Part shown: in pieces, positions 44,336-52,849 of the stretch
Position numbering within the stretch: the stretch's first letter is position 1
Layout of the letters: every line of letters begins with the position of its first letter
DNA from: Streptomyces roseoviridis
GTDB taxonomy: Bacteria > Actinomycetota > Actinomycetes > Streptomycetales > Streptomycetaceae
Assembly: GCF_039535235.1 (NCBI RefSeq)
Contig: NZ_BAAAWU010000001.1
Span: 6,699,001-6,763,000, forward strand
Direction of reading: 5' to 3'
DNA: 64,000 nt
Notes under the pieces: generated by a model
Told to the model about the DNA's origin: nothing
The model's input: the letters and a program-made list of their open reading frames with translations, nothing else
Database searches by the model: none
Made by a program: the position numbers and the translations under genes

Positions 44336-45097
44336 ATGATCGGCAACGGAAACGGCGGAGCGCTGGACGGAGCCGTCGTGGCGGTCGCCGGCGCGGCCGG
44401 ACCCGCGGGCCGCGCGGCGCTCCTGCGCCTCGCCGAGGCGGGGGCGACCGTCGTCGCCTCCGACGCCGACCCGGCGCGGCTCGCCGAAGCGGTCGACGCC
44501 GCCCGCTACGCCCACGGCGGCGCCACCGTCACCGGCGACACCGTCGACCTGCTCGACCTGGACGCCACCCGCGAGTGGGCCGACAAGACCGAGAAGGAGT
44601 TCGGCCGGATCGACGGTCTGGTCCACCTCGTCGGCGGCTGGCGCGGCAGCCCCTCCTTCCCGGAGACCGACCTGAAGGACTGGGACTTCCTGGAGAAGCT
44701 CCTGGTGCGCACGGTCCAGCACACCTCGCTGGCGTTCCACGACGGTCTGCTGCGCAGCGGCGGCCGCGGCCGCTACGCCCTGATCAGCCAGGTCGGCGCG
44801 CACAAGCCGGTCGCGGGCAACGCCGCGTACAACGCGGGCAAGGCCGCCGCCGAGGCGTGGACGCTCGCCCTCGCGGACTCCTTCCGCAAGGCGGGGGGCG
44901 AGGACGGCCCGCAGGCGGCTGCTGCGATCCTGGTGATCAAGGCACTGGTGCACGACGCCATGCGCGCCGAGCGCCCGAATGCGAAGTTCGCGGGCTTCAC
45001 CGACGTCACGGACCTGGCCGACGCCATCGCCGGACTGTGGGACAGGCCCGCCGAGGAAGTGAATGGACAGCGCCTGTGGCTGACCCCCAAGCCGTGA
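44336..45097 (+). CDS. SDR-family oxidoreductase
   Basis: A 253-aa classical short-chain dehydrogenase/reductase. AVVAVAGAAGPAGRAALLRL is a variant of the TGxxxGxG cofactor loop. VDGLVHLVGG-like IDGLVHLVGGWRG replaces NNAG. ALISQVGAHKP carries a catalytic Ser and AYNAGKAAAEAW the Tyr-x3-Lys. ATG 44336 is chosen for its AGGAGG ribosome site 8 bases away. A GTG at 44255, overlapping the DUF6421 stop, would add 27 non-conserved residues. Its stop overlaps the next gene (GTGA). Cofactor and substrate unknown. Confidence 0.82.
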   Translation: MIGNGNGGALDGAVVAVAGAAGPAGRAALLRLAEAGATVVASDADPARLAEAVDAARYAHGGATVTGDTVDLLDLDATREWADKTEKEFGRIDGLVHLVGGWRGSPSFPETDLKDWDFLEKLLVRTVQHTSLAFHDGLLRSGGRGRYALISQVGAHKPVAGNAAYNAGKAAAEAWTLALADSFRKAGGEDGPQAAAAILVIKALVHDAMRAERPNAKFAGFTDVTDLADAIAGLWDRPAEEVNGQRLWLTPKP

Positions 45098-46173
45098 CCA
45101 CGGCCCTGGGCTCCAGGACCGACGCCCGTCGTCACCACGACCCGTCGGTCCGGGGCTTCGCCAGCGACAACTACGCCGGCGCCCACCCGGAGGTCCTCGC
45201 GGCCATCGCCCTCGCCAACGGCGGCCACCAGGTCGCCTACGGCGAGGACCAGTACACCGACCACCTGCAGCGGATCATGCACAGCCACTTCGGCCCCTCG
45301 GCCGAAGCCTTCCCGGTCTTCAACGGGACCGGGGCCAACGTGACCGCCCTGCAGGCGCTCACCGACCGCTGGGGCGCGGTCATCTGCGCCGAGTCCGCGC
45401 ACATCAACGTGGACGAGGGCGGCGCGCCGGAGCGGATGGGCGGTCTGAAGCTGCTCACCGTCCCCACGCCGGACGGCAAGCTCACCCCCGAGCTCATCGA
45501 CCGGCAGGCCTGGGGCTGGGAGGACGAGCACCGGGCGATGCCCCAAGTCGTCTCGATCACCCAGAACACCGAGCTCGGCACCGTCTACACGGTCGACGAG
45601 ATCCGCGCCATCGTCGAGCACGCCCACTCCAAGGGCATGAAGGTCCACCTCGACGGCGCCCGCATAGCCAACGCGGCCGCGTCCCTGAACGTGCCCATGC
45701 GGGCGTTCACCAACGCGGTCGGCGTCGACGTCATCTCGTACGGCGGCACCAAGAACGGCATGCTGTTCGGCGAGGCCGTGGTCGTCCTCAACCCGGACGC
45801 GGTCAGCCACATGAAGCACCTGCGCAAGCTGTCCATGCAGCTCGCCTCCAAGATGCGCTTCGTGTCGGTCCAGCTGGAGGCGCTGCTCGCCAAGGACCTG
45901 TGGCTGCGCAACGCCCGGCACGCCAACGCGATGGCCCAGCGCCTCGCGGAGGGCGTGCGGGGCGTGGACGGGGTGGAGATCCTCTACCCGGTCCAGGCGA
46001 ACGCCGTCTTCGCGCGGCTCCCGCACGACGTCAGCCGCCGCCTCCAGGAGCGCTTCCGCTTCTACTTCTGGGACGAGGCGGCCGGTGACGTGCGCTGGAT
46101 GTGCTCCTTCGACACGTCGGAGGACGACGTGGACGCGTTCCTCCAGGCGCTGAAGGAGGAGATGGCGCGCTAG
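45094..46173 (+). CDS. Low-specificity L-threonine aldolase
   Basis: A 359-aa PLP enzyme splitting threonine to glycine and acetaldehyde. FASDNYAGAHPEVLAAI, YGEDQYTDHL, FNGTGANVTAL, SAHINVDEGGAPE, SITQNTELGTVY, KVHLDGARIANAA and the Schiff-base lysine in SYGGTKNGMLFGEAVV are in order. GTG 45094 overlaps the SDR stop (GTGA). A GTG at 45076 is possible. With the SDR it could act on beta-hydroxy amino acids (aldolase product or substrate oxidation). A terminator follows. Confidence 0.9.
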   Translation: MTTALGSRTDARRHHDPSVRGFASDNYAGAHPEVLAAIALANGGHQVAYGEDQYTDHLQRIMHSHFGPSAEAFPVFNGTGANVTALQALTDRWGAVICAESAHINVDEGGAPERMGGLKLLTVPTPDGKLTPELIDRQAWGWEDEHRAMPQVVSITQNTELGTVYTVDEIRAIVEHAHSKGMKVHLDGARIANAAASLNVPMRAFTNAVGVDVISYGGTKNGMLFGEAVVVLNPDAVSHMKHLRKLSMQLASKMRFVSVQLEALLAKDLWLRNARHANAMAQRLAEGVRGVDGVEILYPVQANAVFARLPHDVSRRLQERFRFYFWDEAAGDVRWMCSFDTSEDDVDAFLQALKEEMAR

Positions 46174-46204
46174 CGGCCGGCTCCAGGCATGCAGGGGATG
46201 CGGT

Positions 46205-46231
46205 CGGATGGAAGCCATGGGCTTCCGTCCG
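46205..46231 (+). terminator. Terminator after threonine aldolase
   Basis: A 12-bp stem with one G-T pair (46205-46216 with 46220-46231) closes on ATG, 32 bp past the aldolase stop, followed by a short CTTTCCTG stretch. Confidence 0.7.
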
Positions 46232-46400
46232 GCCGCTTTCCTGTGTGCCCGATCACGGAACTCATCCGGTGGAACCCGGACGCCTGTGCCTGCCCGACGA
46301 CAAGTGCGGCCGTCGACCACGGGCGCCGCGACGTCCGTGAGGTTCCCGCCCGACGAGGAGCGGCCGGCCCGGCCCGTACGACCGGGGTCCAATGAAGTGG

Positions 46401-46504
46401 ACTATCCGGTGCTCTATGATGAACCGCATCCGGCCGTGCTCGGCGCCCTGCGGACCGCACCGGACCGGCCCCACCTGTGGACGATGCTTCCCGGCGAACT
46501 CTGA
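46401..46504 (+). CDS. Possible 34-aa small ORF before the B3/B4 gene
   Basis: From GTG 46401 the frame reads VDYPVLYDEPHPAVLGALRT, then APDRPHLWTMLPGEL, and stops 10 bases before the next ATG. Composition is protein-like and unlike the flanking noncoding frames, but no ribosome site is seen. It may be the tail of a decayed gene. Confidence 0.25.
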
Positions 46505-46514
46505 ACGGCGGACC

Positions 46515-47207
46515 ATGACCCTGACCCTCACCGTCTCCGACGAGGTGCGCACCCTCGTGCCCGGCTTCACCCACCTCGCCGTCGAGGCCCACGGGCTCGT
46601 CAACGGGCCCAGCGACGCGACCAGTTCGGCCCTGCTCGACGAGGCGGCCCGCCGGCTCGCCGAGCGCCTGGCCGGCCGGACCCCGGACCAGGACCCGCAC
46701 GTCGCCGCCTGGCGCGCCGCGTACTCCGCCTTCGGCGCCAAGCCCTCCCGCACCCGCAACTCCGCCGAGGCGCTCGCCCGACGCGCCCTCGCCGACGGCG
46801 GCCTGCCGCGGATCAACCGGCTCGTCGACGCCTACAACGCGATCAGCGTCGCCCATCTCGTCCCCGTCGGCGGCGAGGACCTGAACAGGATCAGGGGCGG
46901 CATGCGCCTCGTCCGCGCCACCGGCCGGGAGGAGTTCGTCACCGTCGCCGGGGGCGAGGAGACCGTCGAGCACCCGGAGCCCGGCGAGGTCGTCTGGTGC
47001 GACGAGGCGGGCGTCACCTGCCGCCGCTGGAACTGGCGCCAGGGCCCCCGCACCCGCATCGACGACGACACCACCGACGCGCTCTTCCTGCTGGAGTCCC
47101 TGGAGCCGATGACCCCCGGCGAACTGCGCACCGCCGGCGAGGAACTCGCCGAACTGCTCCAGAAGGTCAGCCCCGGAGCCCGGATCACCGTACGCGACCC
47201 GGAGTGA
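46515..47207 (+). CDS. B3/B4 tRNA-binding-domain protein
   Basis: A 230-aa free-standing relative of the B3/B4 editing domain of phenylalanyl-tRNA synthetase beta. AAWRAAYSAFGAKPSRTRNS, LPRINRLVDAYNAISVAHLV and PVGGEDLNRIRGGMRLVRAT are typical, and CRRWNWRQGPRTRIDDDTTD continues the pocket. Such proteins may clear mischarged tRNA or bind amino acids; this is family inference. ATG 46515 follows GGCGGA. It lies after a terminated threonine-aldolase operon and is probably separately transcribed. Confidence 0.85.
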   Translation: MTLTLTVSDEVRTLVPGFTHLAVEAHGLVNGPSDATSSALLDEAARRLAERLAGRTPDQDPHVAAWRAAYSAFGAKPSRTRNSAEALARRALADGGLPRINRLVDAYNAISVAHLVPVGGEDLNRIRGGMRLVRATGREEFVTVAGGEETVEHPEPGEVVWCDEAGVTCRRWNWRQGPRTRIDDDTTDALFLLESLEPMTPGELRTAGEELAELLQKVSPGARITVRDPE

Positions 47208-47217
47208 CCGACGGGCC

Positions 47218-47958
47218 CTACTGGATGCCGTCGCCGCGCTCGGCGGCCTTGAGCTCCTCCGGCGTCGGCGCCGTGCCCCCGAGGTGCGCGGGCACCCACC
47301 ACGTGTCACCCGCGTCCTTGGGGCGCACCGGGTACGCGCGCTGCGCCGCCTCCAGGAGCTCCTGGACCCGCCCGCGCAGCCGCCGGGTGATCGCCCCCGC
47401 GAACTGGTCGGCCGGCGCCTCCACCGGCTCGCCGACGCGGATGGTGACCGGAATGTGGCTGCGCCGGAAATTGCGCGGCCGGCCCTTGGTCCAGATGCGC
47501 TGGGTGCCCCACAGCGCCATCGGGATCAGCGGCACGCCGGCCTCCTGCGCGAGGCGCGCCGCACCGGACTTGAAGCTCTTCAGCGTGAAGGACTGCGAGA
47601 TGGTCGCCTCGGGGAAGACGCCGACGATCTCGCCCGCCCGCAGCGCGCTCAGTGCGTGCTCGTAGGCGTGCTCGCCCTGCGCCCGGTCCACCGGGATGTG
47701 CTTCATCGCCCGCATCAGCGGCCCGGACACCTTGTGCCGGAACACCGCGTCCTTCGCCATGAACCGGACCAGCCGCTTCTGCGGCAGCGCGGCGAGACCG
47801 GTGAAGATGAAGTCCAGATAGCTGATGTGGTTGCTCACGATGACCGCCCCGCCCTGGCGGGGGATGTGCTGCGAACCCTGAGTGTCGATCTTCAGGTCCA
47901 GCGCCTTGAACATCGTGAGGGCGGCGCCGATGACCGGTCGATAGACAAGCTCTGCCAT
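47218..47958 (-). CDS. plsC: 1-acyl-sn-glycerol-3-phosphate acyltransferase
   Basis: A 246-aa membrane-associated enzyme acylating lysophosphatidate in phospholipid synthesis. The catalytic NHxxxxD appears as IVSNHISYLDF, the acyl-acceptor site as GVFPEATIS, and PLIPMALWGTQRIW is block IV. The N-terminus is amphipathic (LVYRPVIGAALTMFKALDL). ATG 47958 is preferred; 35 upstream residues in the open frame are not conserved. The gene converges with the B3/B4 gene, only 10 bp apart. Confidence 0.85.
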   Translation of the reverse strand: MAELVYRPVIGAALTMFKALDLKIDTQGSQHIPRQGGAVIVSNHISYLDFIFTGLAALPQKRLVRFMAKDAVFRHKVSGPLMRAMKHIPVDRAQGEHAYEHALSALRAGEIVGVFPEATISQSFTLKSFKSGAARLAQEAGVPLIPMALWGTQRIWTKGRPRNFRRSHIPVTIRVGEPVEAPADQFAGAITRRLRGRVQELLEAAQRAYPVRPKDAGDTWWVPAHLGGTAPTPEELKAAERGDGIQ

Positions 47959-48183
47959 CTGGAGGGAAACCCTTCGTCTGTGCCTGGGGAGGGTTCTCCC
48001 GGCGAAGTTACGCGGCCGTAGGTTTTCGGCTTTGGGCAGATCGTGCCCCATGCGGGGGCTCATAACCAGTCCTGAAGGCTTCGAAGGGGGAGATTCTCGT
48101 CACTCGCGGTCGCCGTGGCGGGAATCGGACGGCCCCGTGGGACGCTTCAGACGAGGGAGACCACGAATCGAGGAGGCGGACGG

Positions 48184-48495
48184 ATGACCGAGGTGCTGGG
48201 CGCGGCGGAGCTGGGCGCCGAGCTGGGGGAGCGGGCCACCCTGGTCCAGTTCTCGACCGCCTTCTGCCAGCCCTGCCGGGCCACCCGCCGGACCCTCGCC
48301 GAGGTGGCCGCCATGGTCGAGGGCGTCGGGCACGTCGAGATCGACGCCGAGGAGCGCCTCGATCTCGTACGGGACCTGGGCATCGTCCGCACACCCACGG
48401 TGCTGGTCCTCGACCGGTCCGGCCGGATCGTCCGCAGGGCCGCCGGGCAGCCCCGCAAGGCCGACGTCATCGCCGCCCTCGGGCGCGCGGTCTGA
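48184..48495 (+). CDS. Thioredoxin-fold protein
   Basis: A 103-aa thioredoxin family member. LVQFSTAFCQPCRATRRTLA carries the active CQPC (not the canonical CGPC). VEIDAEERLDLVRDLGIVRTPTVLVLD includes the cis-Pro (TPT). GQPRKADVIAALG ends the fold. The CQPC centre suggests altered redox potential. ATG 48184 follows GAGGAGG. A sulfur-type leader peptide follows it within 71 bp, hinting at a shared sulfur theme. Confidence 0.88.
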   Translation: MTEVLGAAELGAELGERATLVQFSTAFCQPCRATRRTLAEVAAMVEGVGHVEIDAEERLDLVRDLGIVRTPTVLVLDRSGRIVRRAAGQPRKADVIAALGRAV

Positions 48496-48529
48496 CGTGG
48501 TGACCCTCCTCCCATCCGACCGTGCGCAC

Positions 48530-48559
48530 TTGACTGCACACGTCAACGATCGTCAGGCT
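48530..48559 (+). promoter_or_regulatory. Leaderless promoter of the sulfur leader peptide
   Basis: TTGACT (48530-48535), an 18-bp spacer and CAGGCT (48554-48559) precede the ATG at 48566 by 6 bases, so the transcript would start at the codon. Confidence 0.6.
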
Positions 48560-48565
48560 GGCGCA

Positions 48566-48646
48566 ATGGTGCCAGAACTCCTTCTCCACGGCCGGGCCCA
48601 CGTGGACCTCGCCCGCAACGCGAGCGCGCGCTGTCCGGGTGTCTGA
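48566..48646 (+). CDS. Cysteine-containing leader peptide
   Basis: A 26-aa ORF: MVPELLLHGRAHVDLA then RNASARCPGV and TGA. The R-x-HVDL-x-R-x-x-SA-x-C signature is that of the short actinomycete leader peptides found before sulfate-assimilation and flavin-reductase genes. It ends 47 bases before the flavin reductase. The Cys codon near the end and the lack of a ribosome site (leaderless) fit a cysteine-sensing attenuator. Family knowledge plus inference. Confidence 0.65.
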   Translation: MVPELLLHGRAHVDLARNASARCPGV

Positions 48647-48692
48647 GGAACCCGCGACCCACCTCCCGCCGCCCCCGCTGAAGGACGACTCC

Positions 48693-49268
48693 ATGACGGT
48701 CTCGCCCGAGCTCCGCACGCTCCCGACGATTCCCCGCCCCGCCGACACCCCCGCGGCCGGCGCACCCCACCCCGGCTCTCCCGACCTGCTCCGCTCCGTC
48801 TTCCGGCAGCACGCCGCCGGAGTCGCGGTGATCACCGCGCACGGCGAACGTCCGGTCGGCTTCACCGCCACCTCCCTCAACTCCGTGGCCGCCGACCCTC
48901 CGCTGCTCTCCTTCGGCGTGGGCACCGGCTCCTCCAGCTGGCCGGTGCTCGCCGAGGCCGAGCACGTCGGCGTCCACATACTCGGCGAGCACCAGCAGGA
49001 GCTGGCCGGCACCTTCGCCCGCAGCGGCGCCGACCGCTTCGCCGAGCCCACCCGCTGGAGCCCGGGCCCGGAGGGCGTTCCCGTCCTCGACGGCGTCCTC
49101 GCCTGGCTCGTCGGCCGGGTGGTGGCCCGGGTCCCGGCCGGGGACCACCGGATCGTCATAGCCGAGGTCGTCGCCGGCGATCCCGCCGGCCCCGGCGACG
49201 GCGCCCCCGGAGCGCCGGGCCGTCCGCTGCTGTACCACCAGGGACGCTTCAACGCGCTGCGCGACTGA
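48693..49268 (+). CDS. Flavin reductase-like FMN-binding protein
   Basis: A 191-aa split-barrel flavin reductase. LLRSVFRQHAAGVAVITAHG, then PVGFTATSLNSVAADPPLLS and FGVGTGSSSWPVL form the FMN site. HVGVHILGEHQQELAGTFA and RPLLYHQGRFNALR complete the HpaC-type pattern. It supplies reduced flavin to a monooxygenase. ATG 48693 has AAGGA upstream; GTG 48639 is an alternative overlapping the leader peptide. The leader peptide suggests sulfur control, for example of an alkanesulfonate monooxygenase partner, although none is in the window. Confidence 0.85.
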   Translation: MTVSPELRTLPTIPRPADTPAAGAPHPGSPDLLRSVFRQHAAGVAVITAHGERPVGFTATSLNSVAADPPLLSFGVGTGSSSWPVLAEAEHVGVHILGEHQQELAGTFARSGADRFAEPTRWSPGPEGVPVLDGVLAWLVGRVVARVPAGDHRIVIAEVVAGDPAGPGDGAPGAPGRPLLYHQGRFNALRD

Positions 49269-49347
49269 GAGTTCCCGTACGGGCGCTCGCGGCGGCGTTG
49301 GCAAGGTCACATGGCTGAGCGCTTGCTCACCGGTAACGAACTGGGTG

Positions 49348-49397
49348 TACTGACGAGTAATATTTCCGGCCGGGGCTACGGAGGCCCCGACCGGAAA
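49348..49397. promoter_or_regulatory. etf upstream palindrome and hairpin
   Basis: TACTGACGAGTA (49348-49359) is an AT-rich inverted repeat resembling TetR-type operators of acyl-CoA genes. Directly after it a 13-bp interrupted stem (49363-49376 with 49384-49397, one C-A mismatch) probably terminates the flavin reductase transcript. TATGCT at 49415-49420 is a likely -10 for etfB. Confidence 0.4.
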
Positions 49398-49468
49398 CCC
49401 GCCCTTCAGGCGCCTATGCTGCGAGCAGCAACGCAGCCCAGTTATGACGATGCAGTAGGAGAGCCGGC

Positions 49469-50254
49469 GTGAGCTTGAGGATCGTTGTCTGTGTGAAGTA
49501 CGTGCCGGACGCCACTGGCGACCGGAAGTTCGCCGATGACCTGACGGTCGACCGCGACGACGTCGACGGCCTCCTTTCGGAGCTCGACGAGTACGCGGTC
49601 GAGCAGGCGCTGCAGATCGCCGAAGAGGCGGACGACGCCGAGGTCACCGTGCTCACGGTCGGCCCGGAGGACGCCAAGGACGCCCTGCGCAAGGCGCTGT
49701 CCATGGGCGCCGACAAGGCCGTCCACGTCGAGGACGACGACCTGCACGGCACCGACGTCATGGGCACCTCGCTGGTGCTCGCCAAGGCGATCGAGAAGAC
49801 CGGCTACGACCTGGTCATCACCGGCATGGCCTCCACCGACGGCACCATGGGCGTGCTCCCGGCCATCCTCGCCGAGCGCCTGGGCGTCCCGCAGGTCACC
49901 CTGCTCTCCGAGGTCTCCCTCGAGGACGGCGTCGTGAAGGGCCGCCGTGACGGCGACACCGCCTCCGAGCAGCTGGAGGCCTCGCTTCCGGCCGTCGTCT
50001 CCGTGACGGACCAGTCGGGCGAGGCCCGTTACCCGTCCTTCAAGGGCATCATGGCGGCCAAGAAGAAGCCGGTGGAGTCCCTGGACCTCTCCGACCTCGA
50101 CATCGAGGCCGACGAGGTCGGCCTGGAGGGCGCCTGGACCAAGGTCGACTCGGCCGACGAGCGCCCGGCGCGCACCGCGGGCACGATCGTCAAGGACGAG
50201 GGCGAGGGCGGCAAGCAGCTGGCCGAGTTCCTCGCGAGCCAGAAGTTCATCTAG
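49469..50254 (+). CDS. etfB: Electron transfer flavoprotein beta subunit
   Basis: A 261-aa subunit of the soluble heterodimer that carries electrons from acyl-CoA dehydrogenases to ETF dehydrogenase. RIVVCVKYVPDATGDRKFAD, ELDEYAVEQALQIAEE, VTVLTVGPEDAKDALRKALS and VITGMASTDGTMGVLPAILA (AMP-binding loop) are complete. SFKGIMAAKKKPVE carries the ETF-beta signature. GTG 49469 follows GGAGAG. etfA follows after 89 bp that contain a small CCCGGGGC/GCCCCGGG hairpin. Confidence 0.93.
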   Translation: MSLRIVVCVKYVPDATGDRKFADDLTVDRDDVDGLLSELDEYAVEQALQIAEEADDAEVTVLTVGPEDAKDALRKALSMGADKAVHVEDDDLHGTDVMGTSLVLAKAIEKTGYDLVITGMASTDGTMGVLPAILAERLGVPQVTLLSEVSLEDGVVKGRRDGDTASEQLEASLPAVVSVTDQSGEARYPSFKGIMAAKKKPVESLDLSDLDIEADEVGLEGAWTKVDSADERPARTAGTIVKDEGEGGKQLAEFLASQKFI

Positions 50255-50343
50255 CCGCACTCCCGGGGCGCGGCCCCGGGACCGGCGGGCTCGCGCAGAG
50301 CCACCAGACCGCCCCCTTTTCGTTCGCAGGAGATTGAAGTCCC

Positions 50344-51306
<963 letters not shown>

Positions 51307-51327
51307 TGACCAGCGGTTCTTTCGGTC

Positions 51328-51367
51328 CCCGGGGCCGCACGGCGAACTCTCGCCGTGCGGCCCCGGG
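51328..51367 (+). terminator. Terminator of etfBA
   Basis: A perfect 18-bp stem (51328-51345 with 51350-51367) with loop ACTC starts 22 bp after the etfA stop. Confidence 0.9.
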
Positions 51368-51383
51368 CCGTTTCGGACAACCA

Positions 51384-51446
51384 TTGACGCAGGTCCCGGC
51401 GGACTACTAACTTCGCTATACGGATTGTTGATTCCGTGCAGCGGAA
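51384..51446 (+). promoter_or_regulatory. Promoter and operator of the DUF6986 gene
   Basis: TTGACG (51384-51389) and TAACTT (51408-51413) with 18-bp spacing form a good promoter. Downstream of the expected start lies the inverted repeat TTCCGTGCAGCGGAA (51432-51446), whose TTCCG/CGGAA arms recall IclR-family operators. Repressor there would block elongation. Confidence 0.5.
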
Positions 51447-51462
51447 AACAGGAGGATGTGGG

Positions 51463-52752
51463 ATGGGTCAGCAGGAGAAGGTGTCGACGAGCCTCGCGGG
51501 CGCGGTCAGCGAGGACATCAGCGCCTCCCTCGCCGCCGTGGACGCCGAGCTGGACCGCCGCTACCCGGGAGACCCCGGCACCCGCCAGCCCGTCCACACC
51601 GTCTACGTCCCCGGCAACGCCTTCGACGCGGGCACCATCCGCTCCTGGGGCGACCAGGCCCTCGCCGCCCTCGACGAGCACGCCCCCGACGCCGCCACCT
51701 TCGCCGCCGTCCTCGGCCTCGCCGACGACCTCGCCGAGGACGTCTACGGCCGCGTCCGCGCCAAGCTGGAGCGCGAGCCCATCGAGGACCTCCGGGTCGA
51801 CTTCGAGGACGGCTACGCGGGGACGGACGAGGACCACGACGCCGCCCGCGCCGCCCGGATCATCACCGACGCCTACGCCGACCTCAGCGCCGCCCCGTAC
51901 ATGGGCATCCGCATGAAGTGCATGGAGGCCGCCGTACGCGACCGCGGCATCCGCACCACCGACGTCTTCCTGACCGGCCTCATGGAGAACGGCGGCCTGC
52001 CCGACGGCCTCGTCCTCACCCTCCCCAAGGTCACCTACCCCGAGCAGGTCACCGCCTTCGTCCGCCTCCTCGAAGCCTTCGAGAAGGCCCACGGCCTCGA
52101 CACCGGCCGCCTCGGCTTCGAGATCCAGATCGAGACCAGCCAGGCCATCCTCGCCGCCGACGGCACCGCCACCGTCGCCCGCATGATCGACGCCGCCGAG
52201 GGCCGCGCCACCGGCCTGCACTACGGCACCTTCGACTACAGCGCCTGCCTCGGCGTCTCCGCCGCCTACCAGGCCAGCGACCACCCCGCCGCCGACCACG
52301 CCAAGGCGATCATGCAGGTCGCCGCCGCCGGCACCGGCGTACGCGTCTCCGACGGTTCCACCAACGTCCTGCCCGTGGGCCCCACCACCCACGTCCACGA
52401 GGCGTGGAAGCTCCACTACGGCCTCACCCGCCGTGCCCTGGCCCGCGCCTACTACCAGGGCTGGGACATGCACCCCGGCCACATCCCCACCCGCTACGCC
52501 GCCGTCTTCGCCTTCTACCGCGAGGGGTTCGAGACCGCCGCCAAGCGCCTGTCCGCCTACGCCAACCACGCCGGCGGCGACGTCATGGACGAGCCCGCCA
52601 CCGCCAAGGCCCTCAGCTCCTACCTGCTGCGCGGCATCGACTGCGGCGCCCTCGACACCGCCGAGGTCGACGCCCTCACCGGCCTCACCCGCGCCGACCT
52701 CGCCCGCTTCGCCGCCCCGCGCCGCGGCGACCTGACGGCGACGAACCAGTAG
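51463..52752 (+). CDS. DUF6986 (HpcH/HpaI aldolase/citrate lyase-like) protein
   Basis: A 429-aa TIM-barrel protein. RRYPGDPGTRQPVHTVYVPG, DLRVDFEDGYAGTDEDHDAA, GFEIQIETSQAILAADGTAT and LHYGTFDYSACLGVSAAYQA match the CitE/HpcH pattern with the metal-binding Glu and Asp. RKVDG-like GIRMKCMEAAV and HPGHIPTRYAAVFAFYREGF complete it. Likely a C-C lyase or synthase on a CoA-linked or keto acid. In other streptomycetes relatives lie with allantoin/glyoxylate genes, but none are here. ATG 51463 follows AGGAGG. Confidence 0.8.
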   Translation: MGQQEKVSTSLAGAVSEDISASLAAVDAELDRRYPGDPGTRQPVHTVYVPGNAFDAGTIRSWGDQALAALDEHAPDAATFAAVLGLADDLAEDVYGRVRAKLEREPIEDLRVDFEDGYAGTDEDHDAARAARIITDAYADLSAAPYMGIRMKCMEAAVRDRGIRTTDVFLTGLMENGGLPDGLVLTLPKVTYPEQVTAFVRLLEAFEKAHGLDTGRLGFEIQIETSQAILAADGTATVARMIDAAEGRATGLHYGTFDYSACLGVSAAYQASDHPAADHAKAIMQVAAAGTGVRVSDGSTNVLPVGPTTHVHEAWKLHYGLTRRALARAYYQGWDMHPGHIPTRYAAVFAFYREGFETAAKRLSAYANHAGGDVMDEPATAKALSSYLLRGIDCGALDTAEVDALTGLTRADLARFAAPRRGDLTATNQ

Positions 52753-52849
52753 CGGCCGGACCCCGTAGCGCGAAGCCCCGCGCGGGGCCGTCACACCCGC
52801 CCCGTACCCTGTACGCGTTCATCACAGCCGAACAGGGAACGGGGCACGG

